Under the pieces are notes generated by a model. That model worked only from the letters and a program-made list of their open reading frames with translations. It was not told the DNA's origin and ran no database searches. DNA of 64,000 nucleotides from Mesorhizobium australicum (GTDB lineage: Bacteria > Pseudomonadota > Alphaproteobacteria > Rhizobiales > Rhizobiaceae): the NCBI RefSeq assembly GCF_900177325.1, contig NZ_FXBL01000004.1, forward strand, positions 1,674,001 to 1,738,000, written 5' to 3'. Of this stretch, positions 54,725 through 63,961 are shown in pieces. Each line of letters begins with the position of its first letter. Position 1 is the stretch's first letter. A program made the translations under genes and the position numbers.

Positions 54725-56272
54725 ATGATCAGGATCGGTATCGATGTCGGCGGTACCAATACGGACGCCGTCGCGATGGATTCGTCCGGCGTGATCGCGG
54801 GCATCAAGGCCTCCACCACGGCGGACGTGATGACGGGCGTCGTCAATGCGCTGCGTGCGATCCTGGACGCCTCGAAGCTCGAGGCAGATGCGATCGATGC
54901 GGTGATGATCGGCACCACGCATTTCACCAACGCCGTCGTGCAGCGCCGCGACCTGGCGCAGACGGCGGCCGTGCGGCTCGGCCTGCCGGCGACGGCGTCG
55001 CTGCCGCCGATGGTCGACTGGCCGGACGATCTGAAGGCTGCCATCGGCAACAATGCCTGGCTGGCGCATGGCGGTAACGAGTTCGACGGCCGCCCTATCT
55101 CCGAGCTGGATGAGGCGGAATTGCTCGGCATCGCGGCCGAGATCGCCCGACGCGGCATCCGCTCGATCGCGATCACCTCCGTCTTCTCGCCAGTGAGCGC
55201 GGAGATGGAGAGGCGGGCTGCCGAGATCTTCGAGAGAGCAATTCCCGGCGTCTACGTCACGCTGTCGAGCGAGATCGGGCGCATTGGCCTCCTGGAGCGC
55301 GAGAATGCGGCGATCATGAACGCCTGCCTGCGCGAGCTGTCCACGCATGTCATCGATGCGTTCCGGGCCGCCATTGCGCAGACGGGCATCAAGGGCCGCT
55401 TCTATCTCACGCAGAACGACGGCACCTTGATGGACGCCGCCTTCGCGGAGAAGTTCCCCGTGCTCACCTTCGCATCGGGCCCGACCAACTCGATGCGCGG
55501 CGCGGCTTTCCTCTCCGGCGTCAAGGAGGCGATCGTGGTCGACATCGGCGGCACGACCTCGGATGTTGGCGCCCTGCACAAGGGTTTCCCGCGACAGGCC
55601 ACGACGGCCGTCGAAGTCGGCGGCGTGCGCACGAACTTCCGCATGCCGGATGTCTTCTCGATTGGCCTCGGCGGCGGCTCGCGCGTCGTCGAGACCGGCA
55701 ACGGCATCGAGGTTGGCCCGACGTCGGTCGGCTACAGGCTGCTCCAGGAGGCGCTGATCTTCGGCGGCTCGACGCTCACCACATCGGACATTGCCGTCGC
55801 CTCGGGCAGTGCAGAGCTCGGCGACCCGGCGAAGGTCGCCCATCTCAAGCAGGAGTTCATCGGCAAGGTGCGCGAGAAGATGCGCGACATGCTGGAGGGC
55901 TGCGTCGAGCGTTCGCGGCTGTCCGACACGCCGCTGCCGGTGATCGTGGTCGGTGGCGGCTCGATCCTGGTCGACGGACCGATCGGCGACCTCGAAGTGA
56001 TCAAGCCGAACCACTACGCGGTCGCCAACGCGGTTGGAGCCGCGATCGCTCAGGTCTCGGGCGAGGTCGACCGCGTCTACGTCCTGTCGCAAACCACGCG
56101 CGACCAGGCGCTGGATGACGCCAAGGCGCAGGCCGTCGACGCGGCCGTGGCCGCGGGCGCGAGCCGCGAGACCATCGAAATCGTGGATGTCGAGGACGTG
56201 CCGCTGGCTTACCTGCCGGGCAACGCCACCCGCATCCGTATCAAGGCAGTAGGTGAACTCCATGTCGACTAA
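54725..56272 (+). CDS. Hydantoinase A/oxoprolinase-family protein
   Basis: A 515-residue actin-like ATPase-fold protein. The N-terminal IDVGGTNTDAVAM (family usually DVGGTFTD), IGTTHFTNAVVQRRDL, ENAAIMNACLRELS and VVDIGGTTSDVGAL are hallmark blocks of the hydantoinase_A/oxoprolinase N-terminal family. Relatives open cyclic amides such as hydantoins or oxoproline with ATP. It has no HyuB-type partner; instead a DUF917 gene follows with an 11-base overlap. Co-operon with a peptide importer suggests uptake and ring opening of a cyclic compound. Confidence 0.88.
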   Translation: MIRIGIDVGGTNTDAVAMDSSGVIAGIKASTTADVMTGVVNALRAILDASKLEADAIDAVMIGTTHFTNAVVQRRDLAQTAAVRLGLPATASLPPMVDWPDDLKAAIGNNAWLAHGGNEFDGRPISELDEAELLGIAAEIARRGIRSIAITSVFSPVSAEMERRAAEIFERAIPGVYVTLSSEIGRIGLLERENAAIMNACLRELSTHVIDAFRAAIAQTGIKGRFYLTQNDGTLMDAAFAEKFPVLTFASGPTNSMRGAAFLSGVKEAIVVDIGGTTSDVGALHKGFPRQATTAVEVGGVRTNFRMPDVFSIGLGGGSRVVETGNGIEVGPTSVGYRLLQEALIFGGSTLTTSDIAVASGSAELGDPAKVAHLKQEFIGKVREKMRDMLEGCVERSRLSDTPLPVIVVGGGSILVDGPIGDLEVIKPNHYAVANAVGAAIAQVSGEVDRVYVLSQTTRDQALDDAKAQAVDAAVAAGASRETIEIVDVEDVPLAYLPGNATRIRIKAVGELHVD

Positions 56273-57374
56273 GGGCTACACTCTCACCGAGCGCGACCTC
56301 GTGCCGCTTTCGATCGGCGCGGCCTTCCTCGGCACAGGCGGCGGCGGCAACCCCTATCTCGGCATGCTGCGCACCCGCGAGGTGATCCGCAACGGCGGTG
56401 TCGCGCGCATCGTACCGCTCGATGCGTTACCCGACGATGCGTGGGTCGGCGCCGTCGGCGGCATCGGCGCGCCGGTGATCGGCTTCGAGAAACTCGCGGA
56501 GGGCGGCGAGTGCTATCGCGCCATGCGCGCCGTCGAGAGCGCCACGGGTAAAACGATGTCCGCGCTGATTCCGGTCGAGATCGGCGGGGCCAATGCGATG
56601 GCGCCGATCATCGCGGCGATGATGGCCGGCCTGCCGGTGGTCGACGGCGACGGCATGGGCCGGGCATTCCCCGAGGGACAGATGACGACGTTCTCGATCT
56701 ATTCGGACGGCCGCCGCGACGGGCCGTCGGCGCTGGCCGACGACAAGGGCAACGTCGTCGTCCTCCAGCACGCGATCAACGCCGTGTGGAGCGAGCGCAT
56801 CATGCGCACCGTCACCGTCGCCATGGGCGCGGGCGCTGGTGCAGCCGGCGCGCCGATGTCGATGGAGCTCGTGCGCCGCGCCGCGATCCCGAACACCATC
56901 ACCCAGGCGATCGAGATCGGCCAGACCGTGGTCGATGCGCGTACGAAGCGCCAGAACGTGGTCGAGCGGGTGGTGGAGGCGACGGGCGGCACGCTGTTCT
57001 TCGCTGGCAAGGTCACCGACATCCGCCGCGAGCTCACCGGCGGCTTCTCGCGCGGCGAGGCGGTCATTGCCGGCATCGACCAGTGGGCCGGGGCGGAGGG
57101 TCGGATCGCGATCCAGAACGAGAACCTCGTGCTGTGGATCGATGGGAAGCCGGTGATCACCGTGCCCGACCTGATCATCAACGTCGAGCTGGACACCGGC
57201 GAGCCGCTGACCACCGAAGTGCTGCGCTACGGCCAGCGCATCGCCGTCATCGGGCTTCCCGCCCACGATCTGTTGAAGACGCCGGAGGCGCTGAAGGTGG
57301 TCGGCCCGAAGGCGTTCGGCTATCCGGAGCTCACCTTCAGCCCGCTGGCGTTCAAACGGGCCGCGGCGGCCTGA
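56262..57374 (+). CDS. DUF917-family protein (thiohydantoin desulfurase-like)
   Basis: A 370-residue protein of DUF917: LSIGAAFLGTGGGGNPYLG at the start, GGANAMAPIIAAMMAGLPVVDGDGMGRAFPE in the middle and LTTEVLRYGQRIAVIGLPA toward the end. DUF917 commonly pairs with hydantoinase_A genes, as here. From memory, the family has been tied to S-methyl-thiohydantoin desulfurase activity; I cannot check that here, and the substrate of this copy is open. ATG at 56262 is used; a GTG nine bases upstream is possible. Confidence 0.85.
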   Translation: MSTKGYTLTERDLVPLSIGAAFLGTGGGGNPYLGMLRTREVIRNGGVARIVPLDALPDDAWVGAVGGIGAPVIGFEKLAEGGECYRAMRAVESATGKTMSALIPVEIGGANAMAPIIAAMMAGLPVVDGDGMGRAFPEGQMTTFSIYSDGRRDGPSALADDKGNVVVLQHAINAVWSERIMRTVTVAMGAGAGAAGAPMSMELVRRAAIPNTITQAIEIGQTVVDARTKRQNVVERVVEATGGTLFFAGKVTDIRRELTGGFSRGEAVIAGIDQWAGAEGRIAIQNENLVLWIDGKPVITVPDLIINVELDTGEPLTTEVLRYGQRIAVIGLPAHDLLKTPEALKVVGPKAFGYPELTFSPLAFKRAAAA

Positions 57375-57434
57375 ACGATCAGCAAGCCCGGGTTCCGAGG
57401 ACGTGCCCGGGGAGGCTTTCCTTATGCGGATTGG

Positions 57435-59003
57435 TCAGAACAGGTCGCCCTGTCCGCTCGGCGGCTTTGCGGTGCCCGACTTCGTACGTTGGCGTGGCGC
57501 CTCGCCACCGGCTGAGCTATCGCCAGCCACCGCGCTCCTCGTCCCGTCGGCGAACCGCAGCGCCAGCCGCATGCCGTCCGAAATCTCCGCCGCCCGCTTG
57601 GCAAGCGTGCCGTCCTCATGTTCCACCAGCGCAAAGCCGCGGTCGAGGACCGATTTCACCGACAGCGAATCCACCAGCCGTGTCGCCTGCGCCAGACGCT
57701 TGCGGCGCTCGGCGAGGAGGGTGTCGACCACCCGCGGCAGGCGAAGCGCCGTGCGCTCCAGCCCGCGGCGGGCCTCGGCGTTGCGGCGCGCGAAAGGTTC
57801 GATGGTCAGCCGCGCCGCCGCCGTTTGCAGCCGCAGCCTGCGCCGCTCGAAATAGGCGTCGGCGCATTTCGGCAGTTGTGCTGCGCTGCGCGCGAGATGC
57901 CGGCGCGCTTCGGCGATGCCGCGCTCCAGCGTGGCGGGCGAGAGCCGGATCGCGGAAAGCCGCGCCCGCCGCCGCTCGGCCGCTGCAACGGCCGCGCGGT
58001 CGAGCCGTCCGGCGGTCTCGTCGAAGCGGCGGCGCGGCAGAGCGAAGAGCTGGTCGGGCGAGGGCAGGGCGCGCGCCGCGCTCCGCACCGCCTGCCGCTG
58101 CCTGTCGAGATGCCGCGAGGTGCAGGTTCTGAGCCGCGCGCCGAGCGAGGCGAGCGTTGCCTCCAGCTCGGCCTTGACCGGCACCGCCATTTCGGCCGCA
58201 CCCGTCGGTGTCGGCGCGCGCATGTCCGCCGCGAGGTCGATCAGCGTCCAGTCGGTTTCGTGGCCCACCGCCGAAATCACCGGGATGTCGGACGCCGCCA
58301 CTGCGCGCACCACCGCCTCGTCGTTGAAGCCCCAAAGGTCCTCCAGGCTGCCGCCGCCGCGCGCGACGATGATCACGTCCGGCCGGGCGATGCCGCCATC
58401 CTCGGGCAGGGCGTTGAAGCCAGCGACGGCATTCGCCACCTCCGCGCCCGTCGTCTCGCCTTGCACACGCACGGGCCAGACCACGACATGCAGCGGGAAA
58501 CGGTCCGAGATGCGGTGGATGATGTCGCGGATCACCGCCCCCGTCGGCGACGTCACCACGCCGATGACGCGCGGCAGATAGGGCAGCAGCTGTTTGCGGC
58601 CGGCATCGAACAGGCCCTCGGCCTGCAGCCGGCGCTTGCGCTCCTCCAGAAGCGCCATCAACGCGCCGGCGCCCGCCGGCTCCAGGTTGTCGATGACGAT
58701 CTGGTATTTCGACGATCCGGGATAGGTGGTGAGCTTGCCGGTGGCGATCACCTCCATGCCCTCTTCGGGCCGGAATTTCAGCTTGCCGAACGTGCCCTTC
58801 CAGATCACCGCCTCTATGCGCGACCGGTCGTCCTTGAGCGAGAAATAGGCGTGGCCGGAAGAATGCGGGCCGCGATAGCCAGAAATCTCGCCGCGCACCC
58901 GCACATTGCCGAACGCGTCCTCGACTGTCCGCTTGAGCGCGATCGAGATCTCGCTGACGGAATATTCGTGCGCGTTGGTCGGGGAATCGATAGTTTCGTC
59001 CAT
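57435..59003 (-). CDS. xseA: Exodeoxyribonuclease VII large subunit
   Basis: A 522-residue subunit with N-terminal OB fold (about 15-120, [17 protein letters not shown] and [10 protein letters not shown]) and the XseA catalytic core ([69 protein letters not shown]). The long Arg/Ala-rich coiled coil follows (about 290-460). The C-terminus is longer than in E. coli, as usual in rhizobia. ATG at 59003. Confidence 0.95.
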   Translation of the reverse strand: MDETIDSPTNAHEYSVSEISIALKRTVEDAFGNVRVRGEISGYRGPHSSGHAYFSLKDDRSRIEAVIWKGTFGKLKFRPEEGMEVIATGKLTTYPGSSKYQIVIDNLEPAGAGALMALLEERKRRLQAEGLFDAGRKQLLPYLPRVIGVVTSPTGAVIRDIIHRISDRFPLHVVVWPVRVQGETTGAEVANAVAGFNALPEDGGIARPDVIIVARGGGSLEDLWGFNDEAVVRAVAASDIPVISAVGHETDWTLIDLAADMRAPTPTGAAEMAVPVKAELEATLASLGARLRTCTSRHLDRQRQAVRSAARALPSPDQLFALPRRRFDETAGRLDRAAVAAAERRRARLSAIRLSPATLERGIAEARRHLARSAAQLPKCADAYFERRRLRLQTAAARLTIEPFARRNAEARRGLERTALRLPRVVDTLLAERRKRLAQATRLVDSLSVKSVLDRGFALVEHEDGTLAKRAAEISDGMRLALRFADGTRSAVAGDSSAGGEAPRQRTKSGTAKPPSGQGDLF

Positions 59004-59128
59004 GGTCGCATGGATCGTCCCTCGGCTCGACGCAGTCAAGCTTGCGGCCGGTCGCCTCCTTCCCCTCTTGTCGGAAGGGGGAGGGGTCGGGGTATTGTCG
59101 CGCCCGATCGCATTCGCCGGAGACCGAC

Positions 59129-59587
59129 ATGGAAGACAGACCGAGCCTTACGCTGCGCCGCCGCTTCGCCGCCGTGCCGCGACTCGTCTACAAGGCCTGG
59201 ACCGATCCCGCAATGATCGTCATGTGGTGGGGGCCGACGGGCGCGAAGACGCTTTCCGCCGAGACCGACCCGCGCCCCGGCGGCCGCTATCACATCGTCT
59301 TCACCACGCCCGACGGCGAGACTCACGATGTCAGCGGCGAATACCAGGAGGCCGAGGAGTTCTCGATACTGTCCTTCGGCTGGATGTGGCGAACGCTTCC
59401 CGATCGCGCCTCCTTCGTGCGGCTGACCTTCGTCGACGACGGCAAGGGCGGTACGGAGTTCACGATGCATCACAGCCAATTCTACGACGAGCCCGCGCGT
59501 GACCGTCACATCGAAGGCTGGACTGGCGCGCTGGACAAGCTGGAGGCACTGATGGCGGGAATGGGACGCTCTACCACCCCGGCATGA
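59129..59587 (+). CDS. AHSA1/SRPBCC-domain protein
   Basis: A 152-residue START-like protein: [37 protein letters not shown] and the C-terminal [13 protein letters not shown] are typical of the AHSA1 group, which binds hydrophobic ligands and is often of unknown role. ATG at 59129 with CCGGAGA upstream. Its last 17 bases overlap the convergent LysR gene. Confidence 0.85.
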   Translation: MEDRPSLTLRRRFAAVPRLVYKAWTDPAMIVMWWGPTGAKTLSAETDPRPGGRYHIVFTTPDGETHDVSGEYQEAEEFSILSFGWMWRTLPDRASFVRLTFVDDGKGGTEFTMHHSQFYDEPARDRHIEGWTGALDKLEALMAGMGRSTTPA

Positions 59588-60524
59588 CCTGCCCCGGCCG
59601 TAGCCGCTTGCTGCGCGCGCCGTTGAGCGCGGCGAAGTCGAAGGCGTGCTCGTCGGCGGCGGGCGCAGTGATGTTGTCCAGGCTTTCGGTGATGTGGCGC
59701 GCCACCGCGTCGATCAGTTCCCGCTGGCCGGTGTGGCCGCGCAGGATGCCGATCTGGCAGTCGGGCAGGGGGGCGAAGCCGTCCGCCTCGCCGAGCACGC
59801 GCATGCCGGGCCTGAGCGCGCATTCGGGCAGGACCGATACGGCGAGCCCCGACAGCACGCTGGCGATCACGACGGTCGCCGACCACGACGTGAAGAGCAC
59901 GCGGTATTCGCGGCCGGAGCGCTGCAGCGTCTCGGTCGCCGAACGCCGCCACTGACAGGTCGGCCGCCCGACCGCCAGCGGCACCACCGGCTCCTCATGC
60001 ACGGCATGGCTGGCCGACGTCACCCACAGCAACGGCTCCCGTCGCACGATCTCGGTCACGTTGACGTCGTCACACTGCGTCACCAGCGCAAGGTCGAGCT
60101 GGCCCCGGCGCACGAGTTCGGCGAGATTGAGCGTGGGTTCGCAGATGACCGACATCTCGATCCGCGGGTTCGACCGTGCGAAGCGGCCCATGATCTCCGG
60201 CAGGAAGCGGTCGGCGTAGTCGTCCGGCGTGCCGATGCGCACCTGGCCTTCGAGCTGGGATTCGTCGAAGGCGGCCAGCGTCTCGCGGCTCAGCCGCAAG
60301 AGCCGCCTCGCATAGCTCAACAGCCGCTCGCCCTCCTCGGTCAGCTTGTTGGTGCGCCCGTCCTTCTCGAACAGCGGCTTGCCGATCCGCTCCTCGAGCC
60401 GTCGCATCTGCATGGAGACGGCCGACTGCGTGCGGAACACCGTATCGGCCGCCTTGGTGAAGCTGCCGGTGTCTGAAATGGCGATGAAGGTCTGGAGCTG
60501 GTCGAGATCGAGTGGCGCGTTCAT
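59571..60524 (-). CDS. LysR-family regulator divergent from DUF1127 gene
   Basis: A 317-residue LysR protein: HTH at about 6-62 (LQTFIAISDTGSFTKAADTVFRTQSAVSMQMRRLEE) and a substrate domain (about 90-290). ATG at 60524 is chosen over a nearby upstream start. The LysR plus divergent DUF1127 layout is common in rhizobia and suggests that the regulator controls the DUF1127 gene as well as itself. Confidence 0.88.
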   Translation of the reverse strand: MNAPLDLDQLQTFIAISDTGSFTKAADTVFRTQSAVSMQMRRLEERIGKPLFEKDGRTNKLTEEGERLLSYARRLLRLSRETLAAFDESQLEGQVRIGTPDDYADRFLPEIMGRFARSNPRIEMSVICEPTLNLAELVRRGQLDLALVTQCDDVNVTEIVRREPLLWVTSASHAVHEEPVVPLAVGRPTCQWRRSATETLQRSGREYRVLFTSWSATVVIASVLSGLAVSVLPECALRPGMRVLGEADGFAPLPDCQIGILRGHTGQRELIDAVARHITESLDNITAPAADEHAFDFAALNGARSKRLRPGQVMPGW

Positions 60525-60537
60525 GGCATATCTCATC

Positions 60538-60553
60538 AATCATTATGATGATT
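60538..60553. promoter_or_regulatory. Candidate LysR operator
   Basis: AATCAT-TATG-ATGATT is a perfect 6-4-6 inverted repeat 14 bases upstream of the LysR start; GATTAG (60550) and CTAATC (60576) form a second, wider repeat. Position fits autoregulation. Binding is inferred only. Confidence 0.4.
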
Positions 60554-60701
60554 AGGATCAGAAACATTCGTTAGACTAATCGATCTCTGCCTGTCAAATA
60601 CGGCACGTCCACCAAGAGGGCGCGATTGATCGCCGCCGGAACGCTGCACGCTGTGTGCCGGCGCGGCGGCCTGCGCCCGGACGCCACGAAGGAGAGATAC
60701 G

Positions 60702-61007
60702 ATGACGACGCTTGACCGCACCACGTTCCCGCTGACCGGCACGACGCGCCCGGCCGTGGCCGTGCGGGTGATCAACGCCATCGCCAACCTCCTGCGCGCC
60801 TGGAAAAACCGCCGCGCGGTCTACCGCCTCGGCGCGATGACCGATTGGGAGTTGGCCGACATCGGCCTGACCCGCGGTGACCTGCATGTCGCCTGGCGCG
60901 AGCCGTTCGGCGTCGATCCGACCACCACGCTCGGAACCCTGGCCGAAGCGCGTGCCGTTCAGGCGATGCGCGACGCCACGGAGCGTGCCGCACGCCAGGT
61001 CTGCTGA
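60702..61007 (+). CDS. DUF1127 (YjiS-like) protein
   Basis: A 101-residue protein with a DUF1127 domain in the middle (LLRAWKNRRAVYRLGAMTDWELADIGLTRGDL, about residues 31-62) and a polar C-terminal tail. DUF1127 proteins are small, Arg-rich and can act in RNA metabolism; in Rhodobacter one (CcaF1) is co-transcribed with CCUCCUCCC-motif sRNAs. GGAGAG precedes ATG. A C-rich-loop hairpin RNA follows here too. Confidence 0.88.
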   Translation: MTTLDRTTFPLTGTTRPAVAVRVINAIANLLRAWKNRRAVYRLGAMTDWELADIGLTRGDLHVAWREPFGVDPTTTLGTLAEARAVQAMRDATERAARQVC

Positions 61008-61019
61008 TTTTCGCTTACG

Positions 61020-61097
61020 CAGGCGCTCCCGTTCACACCCGGCTCCCCGCCGGTCGCCTGCCACTGCCCGGTCCCCTCCCAAGGGACCGGGCTTTTT
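61020..61097 (+). ncRNA. C-rich-loop hairpin RNA downstream of DUF1127
   Basis: After the DUF1127 stop, CAGGCG (61020) and CGCCTG (61055) enclose CCGGC-TCCCC-GCCGG. Then a ten-pair stem GCCCGGTCCC / GGGACCGGGC (61066-61092) exposes the loop CTCCCAA and is followed by TTTTT. The last hairpin is a terminator. The CUCCC loops and the DUF1127 neighbour recall CCUCCUCCC-motif sRNAs, but the motif here is shorter than in the phasin-linked RNA. Confidence 0.45.
61066..61097 (+). terminator. Rho-independent terminator after DUF1127
   Basis: A ten-base-pair GC stem with a seven-base loop and a following T5 tract. It ends the DUF1127 transcript and faces the hicB gene end. Confidence 0.9.
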
Positions 61098-61099
61098 CA

Positions 61100-61321
61100 T
61101 TATGCGAGGGCTTGTGGGCGGGTGGGTGCGGGCAGCGGCCGCCCCATCCGCTCGGCCATATCCAGCCACTCGGTAATGGCGTCTTGCACGTTATGCAGGG
61201 CTTCTTCCGGCGATTCTCCGTCGCTCATACAACCCGGAAGGTCAGGCACCGTTGCGACGAAGCCGCCGCCATCTTCGGGTGCAAGGGGAGATACGATGAC
61301 TGCGTAGCGCAGCGCTCTCAT
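61100..61321 (-). CDS. hicB: HicB-family antitoxin
   Basis: A 73-residue HicB: YAVIVSPLAPEDGGGFVATVPDLPGCMSDGESPEEALHN in three short steps is the partial RNase-H-like HicB fold. No DNA-binding tail is seen, as in many short HicBs. It lies two bases behind the HicA gene. Confidence 0.85.
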   Translation of the reverse strand: MRALRYAVIVSPLAPEDGGGFVATVPDLPGCMSDGESPEEALHNVQDAITEWLDMAERMGRPLPAPTRPQALA

Positions 61322-61323
61322 GT

Positions 61324-61578
61324 CTATCGTCCTTCCACGGCATCGACCAATTTTACGAGTTTCCGGATATATACAGGTTTGATCGGGCGCTTGTAAGGGA
61401 TCGTGACAATCTCGCGTATCCGATCATGAGCGACTTTATAGTGTGATCCGCCGCCACGCGGAGGCTGGCATTGCAAGCCGTGTTCGCGGCAGACGGTGAT
61501 GACATCGTCGATCTTCCAATCGGACTGAGGATTCTTCCGCATCCGATCGATCAGGCGAATTGTGCGGAGAGCGCACAC
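61324..61578 (-). CDS. hicA: HicA-family toxin
   Basis: An 84-residue dsRBD-like toxin of the longer HicA type: RMRKNPQSDWKIDDVITVCREHG, PPRGGGSHYKVAH with the catalytic His, and IPYKRPIKPVYIRKLVKLVDAV. Family toxins cut mRNA. The start is unsure: GTG at 61578 keeps the RTIRLIDRM segment found in relatives, and ATG at 61542 is shorter. The order toxin-antitoxin is normal for hicAB. Confidence 0.8.
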   Translation of the reverse strand: MCALRTIRLIDRMRKNPQSDWKIDDVITVCREHGLQCQPPRGGGSHYKVAHDRIREIVTIPYKRPIKPVYIRKLVKLVDAVEGR

Positions 61579-61584
61579 CTGCGT

Positions 61585-62493
61585 CTACCGGTAGCGGTCC
61601 ATCCCCTTCAGATACTGGTCGAAGATCGACTCCATCCCCTTCTGGTATTCGTCGCGCTGCTTGGAGCCGCTCTCGAACATATCGCCGAACAGGTCGTCAT
61701 AGGGATTGCGCGGGCGGCCGCTCGGGTTCGTCCGCTGCTGCGCTGGTTCGGGCTCCGGCTCGGCCTTGCGCTGCCCGCCGCGCATCATCTCCTCGAAGAT
61801 GCGGCCAAGCGGATTGTCCGCCATCGGATCGGTCTGGCGCTGGCGGGCCTGGCCCTGCGGCTGCGGTGCGCTGCCGGCTGCGCCGCCGCCGAGCATGTCC
61901 TTGAGGATTTTGCCGAACGGATTGTCGAACGGATCCATAGGGTTGGGCTGAGGTGGCGGCGCCTGGCGCTGCTGCGGCTGGCCCATCATGCCGCCGCCCT
62001 GCTTCATCATCTGGTCGATGATCTCGCCAAGAATATTGCCGCTGGCGCCAAATCCGCCCGCCTGGGCCTGTTGCGGCTGGCCGGCCGTCTGCCTGAACAG
62101 GCCGCCCATCAGCATCGAGGCCATCGCCGGCAGCATCTGTTTCAGGATCTCCTGCTGGATGCCGGTCGCCTGCGCAGCCTGCGCGGCCACGGCCCGCGAC
62201 AGTTCCTTCGAGCCGAACAGGTGGCCAAGGATTCCATTGCCCTCGGCCATGCCGGCGGGCGAGAAGGCGTTCGCCGCGTCGTCGTAATATTTCGCGTGGT
62301 TTCCGCTCGCCAGCGCCTGCAGGAAGTTCGACACGCCGTAGGGGTCCGACGTGTTGCGCTTCAGCCCCTGGCTAAATGCCGGCGCCAGCGCCTCCATGGC
62401 GAGCGCGGCCTGCTGCTGCGACAGGTTGAACTGCCGTGCCATGAGTTCGACCGCACGGCCGTTCTGCGCCATCATTTCGTAGAGCGGTAGCAT
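61585..62493 (-). CDS. DUF937 family protein
   Basis: A 302-residue protein with a DUF937 domain (about 1-140: MLPLYEMMAQNGRAVELMAR, TGIQQEILKQMLPAMASMLMGGL) and a Gln/Pro/Met-rich tail with repeated (D/N)P(F/L)G(K/R)I motifs: NPFGKILKDML, NPLGRIFEEMM and NPYDDLFGDMF. Those three repeats end in a hydrophobic-Met pattern and may be docking motifs. Function unknown. ATG at 62493. Six bases separate its stop from hicA. Confidence 0.8.
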   Translation of the reverse strand: MLPLYEMMAQNGRAVELMARQFNLSQQQAALAMEALAPAFSQGLKRNTSDPYGVSNFLQALASGNHAKYYDDAANAFSPAGMAEGNGILGHLFGSKELSRAVAAQAAQATGIQQEILKQMLPAMASMLMGGLFRQTAGQPQQAQAGGFGASGNILGEIIDQMMKQGGGMMGQPQQRQAPPPQPNPMDPFDNPFGKILKDMLGGGAAGSAPQPQGQARQRQTDPMADNPLGRIFEEMMRGGQRKAEPEPEPAQQRTNPSGRPRNPYDDLFGDMFESGSKQRDEYQKGMESIFDQYLKGMDRYR

Positions 62494-62587
62494 CGCGGTC
62501 TCCCTGGCTGAACCTCGCCAGCGAAACCTAATGCCGAATCCGCGTTGTTAGAAGAGGCGATATCGCAGCGTGGCGATGCCGCCAGCC

Positions 62588-63961
62588 TCAGTAGGCATAT
62601 TCCAGGAACGCCGGCTCGATCGAACCTCCCCAGCGCGTGTGGTAGGCATTGACCATCTCCTGCGCACTCGTCGTGCCGCGCGCCACCACCTCGTCCAGCG
62701 TCGACAGGAAGCTGGTCTCGTCGTACCCGTCGCGGTTCCTGCGGTTGCGGTTCGTGAGACCCAGCCGCGAGATGGCCAGAACCTCACGCGCCACCTCCAG
62801 CAGCGAGCGGTTGCGGAACACGGTCGTCAGCGCCTCCTCCGGCACCGCGTTGCGCATCGCCAGCACCTCCTCGAAGGTCCAGTCGCGGGTCAGTTCCTCC
62901 GCGGCGTCCAGCGCTTCGGCGTCGTAAAGGAGGCCGACCCAGAAGGCCGGCAGTGCGCAGATGCGCCGCCATGGTCCGCCGTCGGCGCCGCGCATCTCCA
63001 GGAAGCGCTTCAGCCTGACGTCCGGGAACAGCGTCGACAGATGGTTCGCCCAGTCGCCCATGGTCGGCATGCCGTCCGGCACTTCGTTGCGCGCCTTGCC
63101 GGCCATGAAGTCGCGGAAGGTCATGTGGGTCATGTCGATGTAGCGGCCTTCGCGGATGACGAAATACATCGGCACGTCCAGCGCCCAGTCGACATAGTCC
63201 GCGAAGCCGAAATCGGGCGAAAAGCAGAAGTCGAGCAGGCCGGAGCGCTGGTTGTCGGTGTCGCGCCAGATGTCGCCGCGCCAGCTCTGCAGCCCGTTCG
63301 GGCGCCCGTCGGTGAAGGGGGAGTTGGCGAACAGGGCCGTCGCCAGCGGCTGGAGCTTGAGCGAAACCTGCATCTTGCGACGCATGTCCGCCTCGCTCTC
63401 GAAGTCGAGATTCACCTGGATCGTGCAGGTGCGGTACATCATGTCGAGGCCCTTGGTGCCGACCTTGGGCATGTAGCGCGTCATGATTTCGTAGCGCGAC
63501 TTCGGCATCTTCGGCGTTTCGGCGAGCGTCCATTTCGGGCTGCCGCCGAGGCCGAGAAAGCGGATGCCGAGCGGCTCAGCGATCTCGCGCAGCTGCGCCA
63601 GATGTGCGTTGCCCTCGCGGCAGGTGTGGTGGATCGTTTCCAGCGGCGCGCCCGAAAGCTCGAACTGCCCGCCCGGCTCCAGCGAGATCGCGCCCTGTCC
63701 GGTCGGCTCGACCAGGCCGATGATGTTGCCCGCGTCGATGATCGGCTCCCAGCCGAGCTTGTCCTTCATCCCGTCGAGCAGCGCCTTGATGCCGCGCGGT
63801 CCCGCATAGGGCACCGGCGCGTTGCCGTCGACATAGAAAGGGAACTTCTCATGCTCGGTGCCGATGCGCCACTTGTCGCGCGGCTTGTTGCCGGCGGCCA
63901 GATAGCCGACGAGTTCGTCCGTGCTTTCGATCGGGCTGAAGTCTGTCGTGTCGCGCGCCAT
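62588..63961 (-). CDS. gshA: Glutamate-cysteine ligase
   Basis: A 457-residue enzyme making gamma-glutamylcysteine, the first step of glutathione synthesis, of the plant/alphaproteobacterial GCS2-type (class 3), not the E. coli type. IGTEHEKFPFYV, SLEPGGQFELSGAPLETIH and MMYRTCTIQVNLDFESEADM are clear signatures; the C-terminus ends SIEPAFLEYAY. ATG at 63961. The region from 62494 to 62587 holds no gene. Confidence 0.95.
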   Translation of the reverse strand: MARDTTDFSPIESTDELVGYLAAGNKPRDKWRIGTEHEKFPFYVDGNAPVPYAGPRGIKALLDGMKDKLGWEPIIDAGNIIGLVEPTGQGAISLEPGGQFELSGAPLETIHHTCREGNAHLAQLREIAEPLGIRFLGLGGSPKWTLAETPKMPKSRYEIMTRYMPKVGTKGLDMMYRTCTIQVNLDFESEADMRRKMQVSLKLQPLATALFANSPFTDGRPNGLQSWRGDIWRDTDNQRSGLLDFCFSPDFGFADYVDWALDVPMYFVIREGRYIDMTHMTFRDFMAGKARNEVPDGMPTMGDWANHLSTLFPDVRLKRFLEMRGADGGPWRRICALPAFWVGLLYDAEALDAAEELTRDWTFEEVLAMRNAVPEEALTTVFRNRSLLEVAREVLAISRLGLTNRNRRNRDGYDETSFLSTLDEVVARGTTSAQEMVNAYHTRWGGSIEPAFLEYAY

